From Vreelandella neptunia (GTDB lineage Bacteria > Pseudomonadota > Gammaproteobacteria > Pseudomonadales > Halomonadaceae), in contig NZ_JAKVTW010000001.1 of the NCBI RefSeq assembly GCF_022489065.1, forward strand, positions 248,001 to 312,000: a stretch of DNA of 64,000 bases, written 5' to 3'. The translations under genes and the position numbers were made by a program. A model generated the notes under the pieces. The model was not told where the DNA came from. It searched no databases and saw only the letters and a list, made by a program, of their open reading frames with translations. Numbering within the stretch: position 1 is the first letter of the stretch; each line of letters begins with the position of its first letter. Of this stretch, positions 44,327-53,273 are shown piece by piece.

Positions 44327-45071
44327 CTGAATCTCCCAGGTAGGCTTCCCGAACGCGTGGGTCCTGCCTGATCGCTTGGCTATCGCCATGGGCGATAACG
44401 CTACCGGAGACCAGCACAGAGATACGATCGGCAAGCCGAAAGACCGCTTCCATATCGTGCTCGATGAGCAAAATAGGCACTTCCAGTTTCAGCGCTTCCA
44501 GCAGCTCGGTCAGTTTTGCCGAACCTTCCGGGCCCAGGCCCGCCATGGGTTCGTCCAGCAGTAGGGCGCGGGGCTTCAGCGCAAGGGCGCAAGCCACTTC
44601 CACCTGACGGCGCTCACCATGGGAAAGCTCAAATACCGGCGTCCAGGCGCGGTGGCTAAGCTGCATGCGTTCTAGTGCAGCATACGCAGGCTCCAGCAGG
44701 TGCCGGTCACGGGCGACGGGTTTCCAGAAGCGAAAGCTGTGGCTCTGCAGCGCTTGAACGCCCATCATCACATTACGCATTACCGAGAGCGGCTCTGCCA
44801 ACGAGGAGACCTGAAAACTACGCCCCAGCCCTAAACGGGCGCGTTGGGCAATACTCATGCTGGTGATTTCGGTATCGGCTAGAAAAACACGGCCCTCATC
44901 CGGGCGTATGTTACCGGCGATTTGGCCGATCAACGTCGATTTGCCCGCACCGTTAGGGCCAATCAGAGCGTGAATTTCGCCCTGCTGAAGATCCAGTGAG
45001 ACATCTTGGGTCGCCTGTAGTGCGCCAAAGCGCTTATGCAGCTTTTGCAGTGAAAGAACGATATCACTCAT
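44319..45071 (-). CDS. LivG-type ABC transporter ATPase
   Basis: A 250-residue ATPase, partner of LivF. Walker A is GPNGAGKST, the signature is LSHGERRQVE, Walker B is LLLDEPMAGLGPEG, and the switch histidine is in LIEHDM. It overlaps livM by eight bases and livF by eight, so translation is coupled along the importer genes. Confidence 0.92.
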   Translation of the reverse strand: MSDIVLSLQKLHKRFGALQATQDVSLDLQQGEIHALIGPNGAGKSTLIGQIAGNIRPDEGRVFLADTEITSMSIAQRARLGLGRSFQVSSLAEPLSVMRNVMMGVQALQSHSFRFWKPVARDRHLLEPAYAALERMQLSHRAWTPVFELSHGERRQVEVACALALKPRALLLDEPMAGLGPEGSAKLTELLEALKLEVPILLIEHDMEAVFRLADRISVLVSGSVIAHGDSQAIRQDPRVREAYLGDSDA

Positions 45072-46128
45072 TGCGCTCCCTCCCGGCTAACCAGCCCATC
45101 ACGCCGTGTTTGGCAAACAGCACCACCCCCAGCAGTACTAGCCCGAGGAAAAGCTGCCAATACTGGGTGACGCCACCCAGGAAGGTCTCCATCATGACAA
45201 ACAGTACTGCCCCGGCCAGCGGGCCATACAGGCGCCCCACGCCACCCAGTATCACAATTACCATCAGTTCACCTGAGAAGTGCCAACTGAGCATGTTGGG
45301 GCTAACAAAGCCATTTAGATCCGCATAGAGTGCCCCGGCAAGCCCGGTAATGGCTGCAGAAATCACAAACGCCACCAAGCGAATGGGGTAGGGGCTAATA
45401 CCGGCGGTGGCCAAACGCACATCGTTTAGCCGCGCCATGGTGAGGGCGGCGCCAAAACGAGATTTCATCAGCCGCGAGGTGATCGCCATCGCCAGCACTA
45501 AGCCAACAAAACAGATTAGAAAATAGGTTAACGCATTGCTGCTATCGACTAGCGGCAAAGTGTTGCGTATATAGATTGGCAGGCCATCTTCGCCACCGTA
45601 TGTCGGCCAGGAGTTGGCAAAGTAGTAAATCATCTGGGCAAAGGCGAGGGTGATCATAATGAAATACACCCCCGTGGTACGCAGCGAAATGGCGCCGATT
45701 GCCAGCGCTAGCAGCGCGCACAGCAGGGCAGCCACCAGCCACACCACCAGCAAACTATCGCTGCCCGGTAGGCTGAAGGGCCAGGTCATAAACGGCGTTA
45801 AATCGAAGGCGTGGTAGGCGCTGATGCCTGCCACATAACCGCCCAAGCCGAAATAGGCAGCATGACCAAAACTTACCATGCCGCCATAGCCAATCGCCAG
45901 ATTAAGGCCCACAGCGGCCATGGCAATGATAGTGATCCGCGAGGCCAGATTGACGTAGTAGATATGACCCAGGAAGTAGGCGGCCACCGGCACCAATAGT
46001 AGCAGGCCGAGCAGTGCCATCTGTACCAGCCCTTTGCGGTCAAAGTGGCTGCCAGTTTTGGGGACAAGTGCAGTGTCGGCGGTGGCTGCTTGCGAGGCAC
46101 CATTAGTTAGGGAAGTGTTATTAGTCAT
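45064..46128 (-). CDS. LivM-type ABC transporter permease
   Basis: A 354-residue inner-membrane permease with about ten hydrophobic segments. The family signature is LAIGYGGMVSFGHAAYFGLGGY (in part), near residues 97-116. The first 30 residues are a polar cytoplasmic lead. It overlaps livH and livG by eight bases each. Confidence 0.92.
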   Translation of the reverse strand: MTNNTSLTNGASQAATADTALVPKTGSHFDRKGLVQMALLGLLLLVPVAAYFLGHIYYVNLASRITIIAMAAVGLNLAIGYGGMVSFGHAAYFGLGGYVAGISAYHAFDLTPFMTWPFSLPGSDSLLVVWLVAALLCALLALAIGAISLRTTGVYFIMITLAFAQMIYYFANSWPTYGGEDGLPIYIRNTLPLVDSSNALTYFLICFVGLVLAMAITSRLMKSRFGAALTMARLNDVRLATAGISPYPIRLVAFVISAAITGLAGALYADLNGFVSPNMLSWHFSGELMVIVILGGVGRLYGPLAGAVLFVMMETFLGGVTQYWQLFLGLVLLGVVLFAKHGVMGWLAGRERNE

Positions 46129-47050
46129 GGGCAGAGAACAGTCCCTTTGGCTTGAAGGCGAGAATAACGGCCATGAGGATATAGATCAGCATCGCAGCCA
46201 GCGCCGCACCGACCCCGGTCGCCTCAGAGGGAGGCATAAAGGCACGGAAAAAAATCGGCAAATAGACCCGCCCCAGCGTATCGACCACACCCACCAAAAG
46301 CGCCCCCAGTAATGCCCCTTTAATGGAGCCGATACCGCCAATGACGATGACCACGAAGGCCAAAATCAGCACCGGTTCGCCCATACCCACCTGAACAGAT
46401 TGCAACGCCCCCACCAACGCACCGGCCAAGCCTGCTAAGCCCGCTCCCAAGGCAAACACGACGGTATAGAGCTTGGAAATATTCACCCCAAGGGCGCCAA
46501 TCATTTCGCGGTCGCTTTCGCCGGCGCGAATGCGCATGCCCAAGCGTGTTTTAGAGATCAAAAAGTAAAGAGCTATCGAAATAACAATACCTACCCCAAT
46601 CAGCATTAGCCGGTAAATCGGGTAGCGGGTGTCGCCGGGCAGCGTGACGAACCCGGTTAACCAGGAAGGCGGGCTAAGCCGCATGGGCGACGAGCCGAAA
46701 ATCCAGCGTGTGCCTTCCGAAAAAATCAAAATAAGCGCAAAGGTTGCCAACACCTGATCAAGGTGGGGTCGGTGATAAAGTCGGCGAATCACCAGTAGCT
46801 CCACCAAGGCACCAACCATCGCGGCGGCCGCCATGCCAGCCCCCAGCCCAATCAGAAAAGAACCGGTTGACGCAGTCACCGCCGCAGTGGCGTAGGCACC
46901 CACCATATAAAAAGAGCCGTGGGCAAGATTGATCAACCCCATCACCCCGAACACCAGAGTGAGGCCGCTGGCCATCAAAAACAGCATGGTGCCAAGCTGC
47001 ACGCCGTTGAGAAGTTGCTCTATTAGCAGAGTAACGGACACGTTGGGCAT
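46121..47050 (-). CDS. LivH-type ABC transporter permease
   Basis: A 309-residue inner-membrane permease. It begins with LLIEQLLNGVQLGTMLFLMASG, shortened here to LLIEQLLNGVQLG, and the next signature is LVFGVMGLINLAHGSF. The start is uncertain: ATG at 47050 or TTG at 47059, neither with a strong ribosome-binding site. A stable hairpin stands just upstream, between this gene and the binding-protein gene. Confidence 0.9.
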   Translation of the reverse strand: MPNVSVTLLIEQLLNGVQLGTMLFLMASGLTLVFGVMGLINLAHGSFYMVGAYATAAVTASTGSFLIGLGAGMAAAAMVGALVELLVIRRLYHRPHLDQVLATFALILIFSEGTRWIFGSSPMRLSPPSWLTGFVTLPGDTRYPIYRLMLIGVGIVISIALYFLISKTRLGMRIRAGESDREMIGALGVNISKLYTVVFALGAGLAGLAGALVGALQSVQVGMGEPVLILAFVVIVIGGIGSIKGALLGALLVGVVDTLGRVYLPIFFRAFMPPSEATGVGAALAAMLIYILMAVILAFKPKGLFSAHD

Positions 47051-47073
47051 CCTTAACAAAGGAAGAAAGCAAA

Positions 47074-47095
47074 GGCTGGGTGATCACACCCAGCC
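47074..47095 (-). promoter_or_regulatory. Intercistronic hairpin between binding protein and permease genes
   Basis: GGCTGGGTG, ATCA and CACCCAGCC form a perfect nine-base stem with a four-base loop in the gap after livK. Such hairpins protect the 3' end of the binding-protein message, or partly stop transcription, so that the binding protein is made in excess over the membrane parts. Confidence 0.6.
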
Positions 47096-47104
47096 GCGGC
47101 GAGA

Positions 47105-48247
47105 TTACATCTGGCACTCTTCAAAATAGACGTCTTGGATATCTTCGATAGCGATACCAATTAGGCGGTTGGTAGGCTCGCCATCGTCACCTTCCACGAC
47201 TTCACGCACGTAAATATCCTGAATGGGGTGATGGTTGGGACCAAAACGGAACTCACCGCGTACGCTATCAAAGTCAGCGGCCCGAAGCGCTTCGCGGAAG
47301 GCGTCTTTGTCATCGGGGTGGGCGGTTTCAAGCGCGCTAAGGATCAGGTTGGCGGTGTCGTAACCCTGTGCTGCATAAAGCGTCGGCATGCGGTCATAGG
47401 CGGCTTGGAAGCCCTCTACAAAGCGTGCGTTGGCTTCGTTTTCCAAGTCGTAAGCCCATAACGAAGTATTACGTGCGCCAATTGCTGCGCTACCTACGGC
47501 CTTGATAAGAATCTCGTCAAACGAGAAGGCGGCACCAAAGATCGGCATATCAACGCCTGAGCTCTCCCACTGCTTCATAAATGAGATACCCATGCCACCG
47601 GGCAAGAAGAAGAACAGGCTGTCGGCATCGCTATCGCGAATCTGGGCAATTTCAGCTGCGTAGTCGGTCTGGCCCATTTGGGTGTAAAGCTCGCCAACCA
47701 CCTCACCTTCATAAAGGTGTTTGAAGCCTGCCAGAGCATCGGTGCCCGCCGGGTAGTTAGGCGCCATGATGATCGGGTGCTCGTAACCCTCTTCACGCAT
47801 ATACGCGCCCATGGCACCGTGCAGGTTGTCGTTCTGATACGCCACGTTGAAATAGTTTTCGTGGCACATGCGACCGGCCAGATCGGAAGGGCCTGCATTG
47901 GGGGAGAGGTAGAAAGTGCCCTGGCGAGTGACGGTAGGCACGACAGCCATGGCGAGGTTCGACCAGATAATGCCGGTCAAAATATCAACCTCATCGCGCT
48001 GCATAAACTCATTGGCTAGGCTGCGGGCTAAATCCGGGCGGTTGGCGTCGTCTTGAATCAGCACTTCAACATCATCGCGACCCGACTGCTCAAGGGCCAG
48101 CATAAAGCCATCGCGAACATCGACCCCCAAGTGTGATCCGCCCCCTGAAAGGGTGGTGATCATGCCAATTTTGACCTCTTCAGCATGCGCTGCCAGTACG
48201 CTTGAAGAGAGCAGTAAACCAAGGCCTAAGCGAGTTACCTGTTTCAT
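47105..48247 (-). CDS. Periplasmic substrate-binding protein of the LivK-type importer
   Basis: A 380-residue binding protein with signal peptide (about 1-22, cleaved after AHA) and a Peripla_BP_6 fold (VKIGMITTLSGGGSHLG onwards). Related binding proteins in aromatic clusters take benzoate-like acids rather than branched-chain amino acids. It lies between the CoA ligase and permease genes. The C-terminal region (VEGDDGEPTNRLIG) is typical of the aromatic branch, though the ligand is inferred. Confidence 0.88.
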   Translation of the reverse strand: MKQVTRLGLGLLLSSSVLAAHAEEVKIGMITTLSGGGSHLGVDVRDGFMLALEQSGRDDVEVLIQDDANRPDLARSLANEFMQRDEVDILTGIIWSNLAMAVVPTVTRQGTFYLSPNAGPSDLAGRMCHENYFNVAYQNDNLHGAMGAYMREEGYEHPIIMAPNYPAGTDALAGFKHLYEGEVVGELYTQMGQTDYAAEIAQIRDSDADSLFFFLPGGMGISFMKQWESSGVDMPIFGAAFSFDEILIKAVGSAAIGARNTSLWAYDLENEANARFVEGFQAAYDRMPTLYAAQGYDTANLILSALETAHPDDKDAFREALRAADFDSVRGEFRFGPNHHPIQDIYVREVVEGDDGEPTNRLIGIAIEDIQDVYFEECQM

Positions 48248-48273
48248 AGCAATTTCCTCATTATTTAATCGTT

Positions 48274-49956
48274 TTATTGCTTAGAGGGACGTACGTCTTT
48301 TGATGTGGAGTCAGAGCAAGGTGAGCCCGCGCTAGGGTAATGTTCCTGGCTCAGCCGAAAGCGCTGAACCTTACCCGTGGTTGTTTTAGGTAGAGCCTCA
48401 ATAAAACGTATGGAGCGAGGGTACTTATACGGCGCGATGGTCTGCTTCACGAAGTCTTGCAACATTTGCTGACAATCTTCATCTTGCTGAAAACCATCGT
48501 TTAGAACAACAAAAGCCTCGACAATTTGACCACGCTCTTCACTAGGTGCGCCGATCACGGCGCACTCTTTAACAGCGGGGTGGGCCAGTAACGCGGCCTC
48601 CACTTCAGGGCCAGCAATGTTATAGCCTGCTGAAACAATCATATCGTCGTTGCGGGCAGCGAAATGGAAGTAGCCCTCTTCGTCTTGGTAAAACGCATCG
48701 CCGGTGATATTCCAGCCATCAACCACATATTTCTGCTGGCGCTTATCGGCTAAGTAGCGACAGCCGGTAGGACCCCGCACCGCAAGCTTACCCACCGTGC
48801 CGCAGGGCACTTCCTGCATATCATTATCAACAACCCGTGCCTTGTAGCCTGCCACTGGTTTGCCGGTGCAGTTGGGGCGATGGTCATCCAACCGATTGGA
48901 GATAAAGATGTGCAGCATTTCCGTCGCGCCAATGCCGTCGATAATGGGGGTGCCGGTTTGCTTGATCCAATCGTGATAAATCGGCGCGGGTAGAGTCTCT
49001 CCAGCGGAAACTGCGACCCGTAGGCTGCTTAGGTCCGCGTGGCTTGTGGGTGCTGAGAGCATCGCCCGGTACGCCGTGGGGGCGGTAAACACAACAGTGG
49101 CCTGATACTCGCGGATAATATCCATCATGTTGGGCGGGGAGGCGTGTTCGAGCAGCACGGCGGTCGCCCCAAAGCGCAGGGGAAAGATCGCCAATCCACC
49201 CAGGCCGAAAGTGAAGGCCAATGGTGGTGAACCAACAAATACGTCCTCTGGCGTCACCTGTAGCACTTCCTTAGCGTAGCCATCGGCAATTACTAGCAGG
49301 TCGCGGTGAAAATGCATGGTGGCTTTGGGTGAACCAGTAGTGCCCGAAGTAAAGCCCAGCAGCGCCACATCGTCGGCGGCGGTATCCACGGCATCAAAGG
49401 TGGCGGGTTTACTGAGTGCCAAACGGTCAAGTTCTGCATCATGATTGGCGGTGCCATCAAAGCCGACAATACGTTTGAGGGCGGGACTAAGCTCCTGGCA
49501 GGCGATGAGTTCATCCAGCAGTCGGGTATCACATAGGGCGAGGCTGATCTCCGCCTTCTCGATTACCTGACACAGCTCTTTGGTGCGCAGCATGGGCATG
49601 GTGTTGACCACCACGGCGCCCGCCTTGGTAGCGGCCAGCCAGCAGGCCACCATGGCCGGGTTGTTGGCCGAACGAATCAGCACACGCTGACCGGGAATCA
49701 CGCCCAGGTCTTCCACCAGCACATGGGCAAGGCGGTTGGTCCACTCGGTGAGTTCTTGATAAGTACGCCGTCGGCCATTACCCGCTAAGGCAATGCGTTC
49801 GCCGTGGCCTTGGTCAAGCAACCGGTCGCAAAGCTCAACGCCGGCGTTAATTCGCTCAGGGTAATCGGAGCCCGCGAGCAGAAACTCTGGCTGACGATCG
49901 ATGGGTGGCAGGTTATCCCGCGCAAAAGTATCAGCATGGGCCGACTGGTTATACAT
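48274..49956 (-). CDS. 2-aminobenzoate-CoA ligase (benzoate-CoA ligase family)
   Basis: A 560-residue acyl-adenylate enzyme that should activate anthranilate to 2-aminobenzoyl-CoA with ATP. The AMP-binding P-loop is GFTSGTTGSPKATMHF, with IDGIGATEMLHIF and GWNITGDAF motifs, and the C-terminal lysine is in PKTTTGKVQR. I chose the ATG at 49956, after GGAGG; the open frame runs 96 codons further upstream but that part is intergenic and contains a hairpin. Best match by neighbourhood is the anthranilate ligase; benzoate or salicylate are alternatives. It leads the importer genes. Confidence 0.85.
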   Translation of the reverse strand: MYNQSAHADTFARDNLPPIDRQPEFLLAGSDYPERINAGVELCDRLLDQGHGERIALAGNGRRRTYQELTEWTNRLAHVLVEDLGVIPGQRVLIRSANNPAMVACWLAATKAGAVVVNTMPMLRTKELCQVIEKAEISLALCDTRLLDELIACQELSPALKRIVGFDGTANHDAELDRLALSKPATFDAVDTAADDVALLGFTSGTTGSPKATMHFHRDLLVIADGYAKEVLQVTPEDVFVGSPPLAFTFGLGGLAIFPLRFGATAVLLEHASPPNMMDIIREYQATVVFTAPTAYRAMLSAPTSHADLSSLRVAVSAGETLPAPIYHDWIKQTGTPIIDGIGATEMLHIFISNRLDDHRPNCTGKPVAGYKARVVDNDMQEVPCGTVGKLAVRGPTGCRYLADKRQQKYVVDGWNITGDAFYQDEEGYFHFAARNDDMIVSAGYNIAGPEVEAALLAHPAVKECAVIGAPSEERGQIVEAFVVLNDGFQQDEDCQQMLQDFVKQTIAPYKYPRSIRFIEALPKTTTGKVQRFRLSQEHYPSAGSPCSDSTSKDVRPSKQ

Positions 49957-49989
49957 GACCAACCTCCGTATTTGGTGTCGTTGTTTATT

Positions 49990-50021
49990 CCTGCCCACGG
50001 CTTTAATAAAGCGCGGGCAGG
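49990..50021 (-). promoter_or_regulatory. Intercistronic hairpin upstream of the CoA ligase gene
   Basis: CCTGCCC pairs with GGGCAGG, and inside it GCTTTA with TAAAGC, giving a long stem with a minimal loop in the 133-base gap between the acyl-CoA dehydrogenase and ligase genes. It may mark a processing or attenuation point in the operon. Confidence 0.45.
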
Positions 50022-50089
50022 GATACGGTGTCTGGCGTTGTGTTTTATTGTTTTTAGTTACTGCTGTTGGTATTCGGCTTCTTTGCTGA

Positions 50090-51223
50090 TTACTCCTCTG
50101 CGAGCATGCTGCGGGCGATAACGACTTTCTGAACGTCGGATGCGCCTTCATAAATACGCAGCGCGCGGATTTCCCGGTAGAGGCTTTCGATAATATGCCC
50201 TTTGCGAACGCCATCACCGCCGTGTAGCTGTACCGCTTGGTCAATCACCTTCTGGGCTTGATCGGTGGCAAACAGCTTTGCCATGGCCGCTTCGCGGGTT
50301 ACCCGTTCAGCACCCTGATCTTTTGTCCAGGCGGCGCGATACACCAGCAGGGCGGCGGCATCCACATTGAGTGCCATATCGGCTAAGTGGCCCTGTACCA
50401 TTTGCAGATCGGAAAGGGTGGCACCAAACAGTTCGCGAGAGCGACTACGAGAGAGCGACTCCTCCAGCGCACGGCGGGCGAAGCCTAGCGCGGCGGCGCC
50501 TACCGTGGAGCGAAAAACATCCAGCACCGACATGGCAATCCGAAACCCCTGGCCCGGCTGGCCTATCAAGGCGCTGGCGGGTAGCACCATATCGTTAAAA
50601 CCAAGTTGCGCCAGCGGGTGAGGTGCCACCGACTCTAAGCGTTCGCGAATTTCCAATCCTGGCGTGTCGGCAGGCACTAAAAAGGCCGAAAGCCCTTTTG
50701 CGCCGGGGCCTTCGCCGGTGCGGGCGAACACCGTATAGATATCAGCAATGCTGCCGTTAGAGATCCAGGTTTTTTCGCCATTCAACCGGTAGCTATCGCC
50801 GTCACGCTCGGCGGTGGTATCCAGTTGGGCCACATCGGAACCAGAGCGGGGCTCGCTAAGGGCAAAGGCGGAAAGGGCTTCACCGCTGCGGGTTCTGTCC
50901 AGCCACTGCTTCTGCTCATCGCTGCCATATAGGCTAATCGCACCTGTTCCCAGCCCCTGCATGGCAAAGGCGAAATCGGCCAGGCCGTCGTGGCGTGCCA
51001 GGGTTTCACGGATCAGGCACAGGCTGCGCACATCGATATGCTCACCCGCGGTGCCTTTTAAGAAACCCGCTTTGCCCAGGTCGCGCACTAACTGAATACA
51101 GGTAGCATCCACATCGCTGTGGTCGCGGGGTAGTTCAGCATGGCACCACGCCTCAAGCTGCTCGGAAAGCTCGCGATGTTTAGCCTCAAAGAAGGGCCAC
51201 GCTAGAAAGCTTTTGTCGCTCAT
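50090..51223 (-). CDS. Acyl-CoA dehydrogenase
   Basis: A 377-residue FAD enzyme. It shows the FAD/substrate motifs [12 protein letters not shown] and [15 protein letters not shown], and the C-terminal catalytic glutamate in [14 protein letters not shown]. In the CoA-dependent anthranilate route it could oxidise the ring-opened or ring CoA ester in the beta-oxidation phase. Its start codon overlaps the enoyl-CoA hydratase stop by one base. Confidence 0.9.
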   Translation of the reverse strand: MSDKSFLAWPFFEAKHRELSEQLEAWCHAELPRDHSDVDATCIQLVRDLGKAGFLKGTAGEHIDVRSLCLIRETLARHDGLADFAFAMQGLGTGAISLYGSDEQKQWLDRTRSGEALSAFALSEPRSGSDVAQLDTTAERDGDSYRLNGEKTWISNGSIADIYTVFARTGEGPGAKGLSAFLVPADTPGLEIRERLESVAPHPLAQLGFNDMVLPASALIGQPGQGFRIAMSVLDVFRSTVGAAALGFARRALEESLSRSRSRELFGATLSDLQMVQGHLADMALNVDAAALLVYRAAWTKDQGAERVTREAAMAKLFATDQAQKVIDQAVQLHGGDGVRKGHIIESLYREIRALRIYEGASDVQKVVIARSMLAEE

Positions 51224-52035
51224 CAGTCCCCCTTAAACTCAGGTTTTTGTTTGGCTACAAAGGCGTGGTAGGCGCGCTCGAAATCGTTGGTCTGCATGCA
51301 GATTGCCTGGGCCTGGGCTTCCGATTCGATAGCCTGCTCCAGGCTCATCGACCACTCCTGGTTTAACTGGGTTTTGGTAACGCTGTGAGCAAAGGTGGGG
51401 CCGTTTGCTAGCCGGGTGGCGTAGGCGATGGCGTCCTCTTCAAGGGCGTCTGGTTCGACCACCCGGTTGTAGAATCCCCACTGCAGGCCCTCTTCAGCGC
51501 TCATGCTGCGACCGCTGTAGAGCAGGTCAGCCGCACGGCCTTGGCCGATAATGCGCGGCAGCATGGCGCAGGCGCCCATATCGCAGCCTGCCAGGCCCAC
51601 CCGGGTAAACAGAAACGCCGTGCTGGCACGGGGAGTTGCGAAGCGGATATCTGAAGACATGGCAATAATCGCCCCCGCGCCCACGCAGATGCCGTCAACA
51701 GCAGCAATAATCGGCTTGCCGCAGTTGAGCATGGCTTTGACCAAATCCCCCGTCATACGGGTAAATTCGAGCAGGCCTTTCATATCCTTACCCACCAAGG
51801 GGCCAATAATTTCATGCACATCGCCACCGGAGCAGAAGTTCTCGCCGTTGGCGGTAAACACCACGGCGTGTATATCATCGGCGTAGACTAGATCACGAAA
51901 GGTATCGCGCAACTCGGCGTAGCTCTCAAAGGTCAGCGGGTTTTTACGCTCCGGGCGATTGAGACGAATAACGGCGACGCCGCCTCTCATTTCCCAGATA
52001 AAGTGCTCGGGGGTTAAGCCAGCCATACTCTTCAT
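51223..52035 (-). CDS. Enoyl-CoA hydratase/isomerase family protein
   Basis: A 270-residue crotonase-fold protein. The oxyanion-hole motifs are [12 protein letters not shown] and the [18 protein letters not shown] block. The residue corresponding to one catalytic glutamate is in [14 protein letters not shown], where Asp is found. It may hydrate or hydrolytically open the reduced ring of the CoA intermediate. Two ATG codons, at 52035 and 52026, are possible starts. Confidence 0.88.
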   Translation of the reverse strand: MKSMAGLTPEHFIWEMRGGVAVIRLNRPERKNPLTFESYAELRDTFRDLVYADDIHAVVFTANGENFCSGGDVHEIIGPLVGKDMKGLLEFTRMTGDLVKAMLNCGKPIIAAVDGICVGAGAIIAMSSDIRFATPRASTAFLFTRVGLAGCDMGACAMLPRIIGQGRAADLLYSGRSMSAEEGLQWGFYNRVVEPDALEEDAIAYATRLANGPTFAHSVTKTQLNQEWSMSLEQAIESEAQAQAICMQTNDFERAYHAFVAKQKPEFKGD

Positions 52036-52059
52036 ATTGTTGTTCTCGCCTGTCGGTGA

Positions 52060-52527
52060 TTAATGGGCATCGTTAGGAGAAGCCGGTAAACGGTGGAGCA
52101 ACTCGCCGATATGGTGGGCATCCTCTTCGCTCACCCCCTCAAATAGCGCATTGATCCAGCGCTCATGCTCAACGGCCATGCCTCTAAAGGTGTCTCTGCC
52201 AGCCACGGTCAGACAGACTCGCGTAGCGCGACGGTCACCCTCAATGGCAATACGCTCCACGGCACCATCCTCCACCAGGCGATCAATAATCCCGGTAACG
52301 TTGCCGTTGGAAACACGCAGCCGCTTAGAGAGCTCGTTCATTTTCAGGCCCTCCTCAGCGGCATAGAGGGCGGCCATCACATCAAAGCGCGGCAAGGTAG
52401 AGTCGTGCTCGGTGCGCAGCCGTTCGCGCAGTTCGGACTCCACTTGGCGGGTAACCCGCAGCATGCGCAGCCATAAACGCAGGCGCTCCTTGCTTAAGCT
52501 GTTACCAGCTACATCCCCAGCCGTCAT
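52060..52527 (-). CDS. MarR-family transcriptional regulator
   Basis: A 155-residue winged-helix regulator (recognition region KMNELSKRLRVSNGNVTGIIDRL, in parts). It is embedded in the operon, overlapping the upstream dehydrogenase gene by four bases. MarR proteins in aromatic CoA clusters usually repress and are released by the CoA thioester. A candidate operator is the AT-rich palindrome at 55632-55643. Confidence 0.9.
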   Translation of the reverse strand: MTAGDVAGNSLSKERLRLWLRMLRVTRQVESELRERLRTEHDSTLPRFDVMAALYAAEEGLKMNELSKRLRVSNGNVTGIIDRLVEDGAVERIAIEGDRRATRVCLTVAGRDTFRGMAVEHERWINALFEGVSEEDAHHIGELLHRLPASPNDAH

Positions 52528-53273
52528 ACTTCACCCCCTGAGATAGAGATCGCTTGGCCATTAATCGCGCCGCTGTTAGGGCCGCATAGCCATAGGGCCG
52601 TGGCGGTCACCTCGGCGGGGGTGACTAAGCGCCCGGTGGGGTTGGTGGACTCAAAGTGGGAAGCGGCCTGTTCGGCGGATTGGCCGGTTTTGGCCACAAT
52701 ATTATCGACGCTGGCAGCCAATAGAGGTGTGTCGGTGAATCCAGGGCAGAGCGCATTGACGGTAATATTGCGTGTGGCTGTTTCAGCAGCCAGTGAACGA
52801 ACCAGGCCTACCACGCCATGCTTTGCCGCGCAGTAAGCGCCCACATAAGCGTAGCCTTTCAGGCCCGCAGTGGAGGCCACGGCGATCAGTCGCCCGCCGT
52901 CGTTCAACTGCTTTAAGCCTTCGCGCAGGGTTAGAAATACGCCGCTCAGATTAACGTTGAGCATCCGCTGCCACTGCTCGAAAGAGGTCTTGGCGAACGG
53001 CGCGCTCTCTGCCGCCCCGGCGTTAGCGATAACGATATCCACACGGCCGATCTTTTCGAACAGTGCCACCATGGCCGCTTCATCGGTGACATCGACCATC
53101 GCAAAGTGGATAGCGTTATGCTGCTCGGCGACGGCTTGAAGAGCAGCCTCCCGGCGGCCGGTAATGGTGACTTCAGCGCCTGCTTCGGCAAAGGCCAAGG
53201 CCATATCGGCACCAATGCCGCTGCCACCGCCGGTTATCACCACGCGCTTATCGGTCAACCGTGTCATATCCAA
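52524..53273 (-). CDS. SDR-family 3-hydroxyacyl-CoA dehydrogenase-like enzyme
   Basis: A 249-residue short-chain dehydrogenase. The nucleotide motif is [12 protein letters not shown] and the catalytic pair is in YCAAK (with serine in VASTAG). It probably oxidises a 3-hydroxyacyl-CoA in the anthranilate pathway. It overlaps the monooxygenase gene by ten bases and the MarR gene by four. Confidence 0.88.
   Translation of the reverse strand: MDMTRLTDKRVVITGGGSGIGADMALAFAEAGAEVTITGRREAALQAVAEQHNAIHFAMVDVTDEAAMVALFEKIGRVDIVIANAGAAESAPFAKTSFEQWQRMLNVNLSGVFLTLREGLKQLNDGGRLIAVASTAGLKGYAYVGAYCAAKHGVVGLVRSLAAETATRNITVNALCPGFTDTPLLAASVDNIVAKTGQSAEQAASHFESTNPTGRLVTPAEVTATALWLCGPNSGAINGQAISISGGEV

Noticed and set aside
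49957..50244. 96-codon N-terminal extension of the CoA ligase frame
   Set aside because: It is basic, unlike the family, contains an intercistronic hairpin, and the ATG at 49956 has GGAGG and gives the normal family start.
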